Positions 8,476-8,882 of a stretch of DNA of 8,882 nucleotides are shown here, piece by piece (within the stretch, counting starts at the first letter, position 1; each line of letters begins with the position of its first letter). The notes beneath the pieces were generated by a model that saw only the letters and a list, made by a program, of their open reading frames with translations, was not told where the DNA came from and ran no database searches. Location of the stretch: assembly GCA_016763495.1 (NCBI GenBank), contig JAESTR010000108.1, positions 1 through 8,882 of the forward strand, in the 5' to 3' direction. This DNA is from Kordiimonadaceae bacterium. Lineage in GTDB: Bacteria; Pseudomonadota; Alphaproteobacteria; Sphingomonadales; Kordiimonadaceae. The position numbers were made by a program, and so were the translations under genes.

Positions 8476-8882
8476 TCAAAAACAGTTTTTAACCAGCGCC
8501 TTAGTAATTTTCCGCTGCGATGCAAGTGCACTTGCATCCACTTGCTCAACAAAGCTATGAACAGCGGCAAAAGAGCGCTCTAGTCGGGGCAAAATATAGT
8601 CAATAACTGCCATATCAACTTGCAATTGCCGGTCAGAGAATAGCTTCACCAAAAGCGCCGTAATCAGCATGTCATCTGGTTCTGCAATTTTGCCTATTGT
8701 AACTGTAGCCAAACGCGAGCGAAGGTCAGGCAAGCTCACTTGCCAGCGTGTTGGATTCTCCCGTGATGTCAGCACAAGCTTACCGCCAACTTCCTTCACC
8801 CAATTATACAGGTGAAACAACCATTCCTCTGGCACGTCTTTATCGTCGGCATTATCTAGCACAATCATTGAACGTGCAGGAA
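8476..8882 (-). CDS. hda: Hda/HdaA, DnaA regulatory inactivator, 5' end beyond window
   Basis: Hda is a DnaA-like AAA+ protein without the DNA-binding domain. With the sliding clamp it stimulates ATP hydrolysis by DnaA to prevent re-initiation of replication. Only the C-terminal 135 codons are present; the frame is open to the window edge (PARS precedes the first visible Met). Visible parts are Walker B (MIVLDNADD), sensor 1 (KLVLTSRENPTRW), the arginine-finger box (LPDLRSRL) and the sensor 2 helix (LERSFAAVHSFVEQVD). The stop after VKNCF, with no helix-turn-helix domain IV, separates it from DnaA itself. The N-terminal clamp-binding motif and Walker A are outside the window. Its position directly upstream of ppk is the usual alphaproteobacterial arrangement, where it is often called hdaA. 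Confidence 0.9.
   Translation of the reverse strand, partial: PARSMIVLDNADDKDVPEEWLFHLYNWVKEVGGKLVLTSRENPTRWQVSLPDLRSRLATVTIGKIAEPDDMLITALLVKLFSDRQLQVDMAVIDYILPRLERSFAAVHSFVEQVDASALASQRKITKALVKNCF

Overview
The window looks like a chromosomal housekeeping region of an alphaproteobacterium. The evidence is the conserved block hda - ppk - ppx - rnd - aspS, an HdaA-like sensor-1 segment (TSRENPTRW), an AspRS of the GatCAB-dependent bacterial type, and a roughly 500-residue Ppx/GppA protein. Base composition is near 50% GC or slightly below by eye. The order within the class cannot be settled from this sequence. There is no sign of insertion sequences, phage, CRISPR, tRNA or rRNA, and nearly all of the window is coding.

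Layout from left to right: guaA (minus, 3' end cut by the window edge, 464 codons present); a short gap with a hairpin terminator for aspS; aspS (minus, 595 aa); a 223-bp divergent intergenic region; rnd (plus, 388 aa), convergent with the next gene; ppx (minus, 499 aa); ppk (minus, broken by a one-base frameshift); and hda (minus, 5' end cut by the window edge). Transcription of hda, ppk and ppx is co-directional with short gaps (66 and 24 bp), so they may form one operon.

The genes cover GMP synthesis (GuaA), aminoacylation (AspRS, predicted non-discriminating), RNA 3'-end trimming (RNase D), polyphosphate synthesis and breakdown (PPK1 and PPX), and control of the replication initiator DnaA (Hda). 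No new system was found.

Two lesions stand out. First, ppk needs a single extra base, most simply a fourth C in a CCC run on the coding strand at 7975-7977, to read as a normal 732-residue PPK1. Second, RNase D has Gly at residue 155, where the DEDDy family has its fourth catalytic Asp (YxxxG instead of YxxxD), a change explained by one base at 3955. Either may be real decay or an assembly error, and both can be tested against reads.
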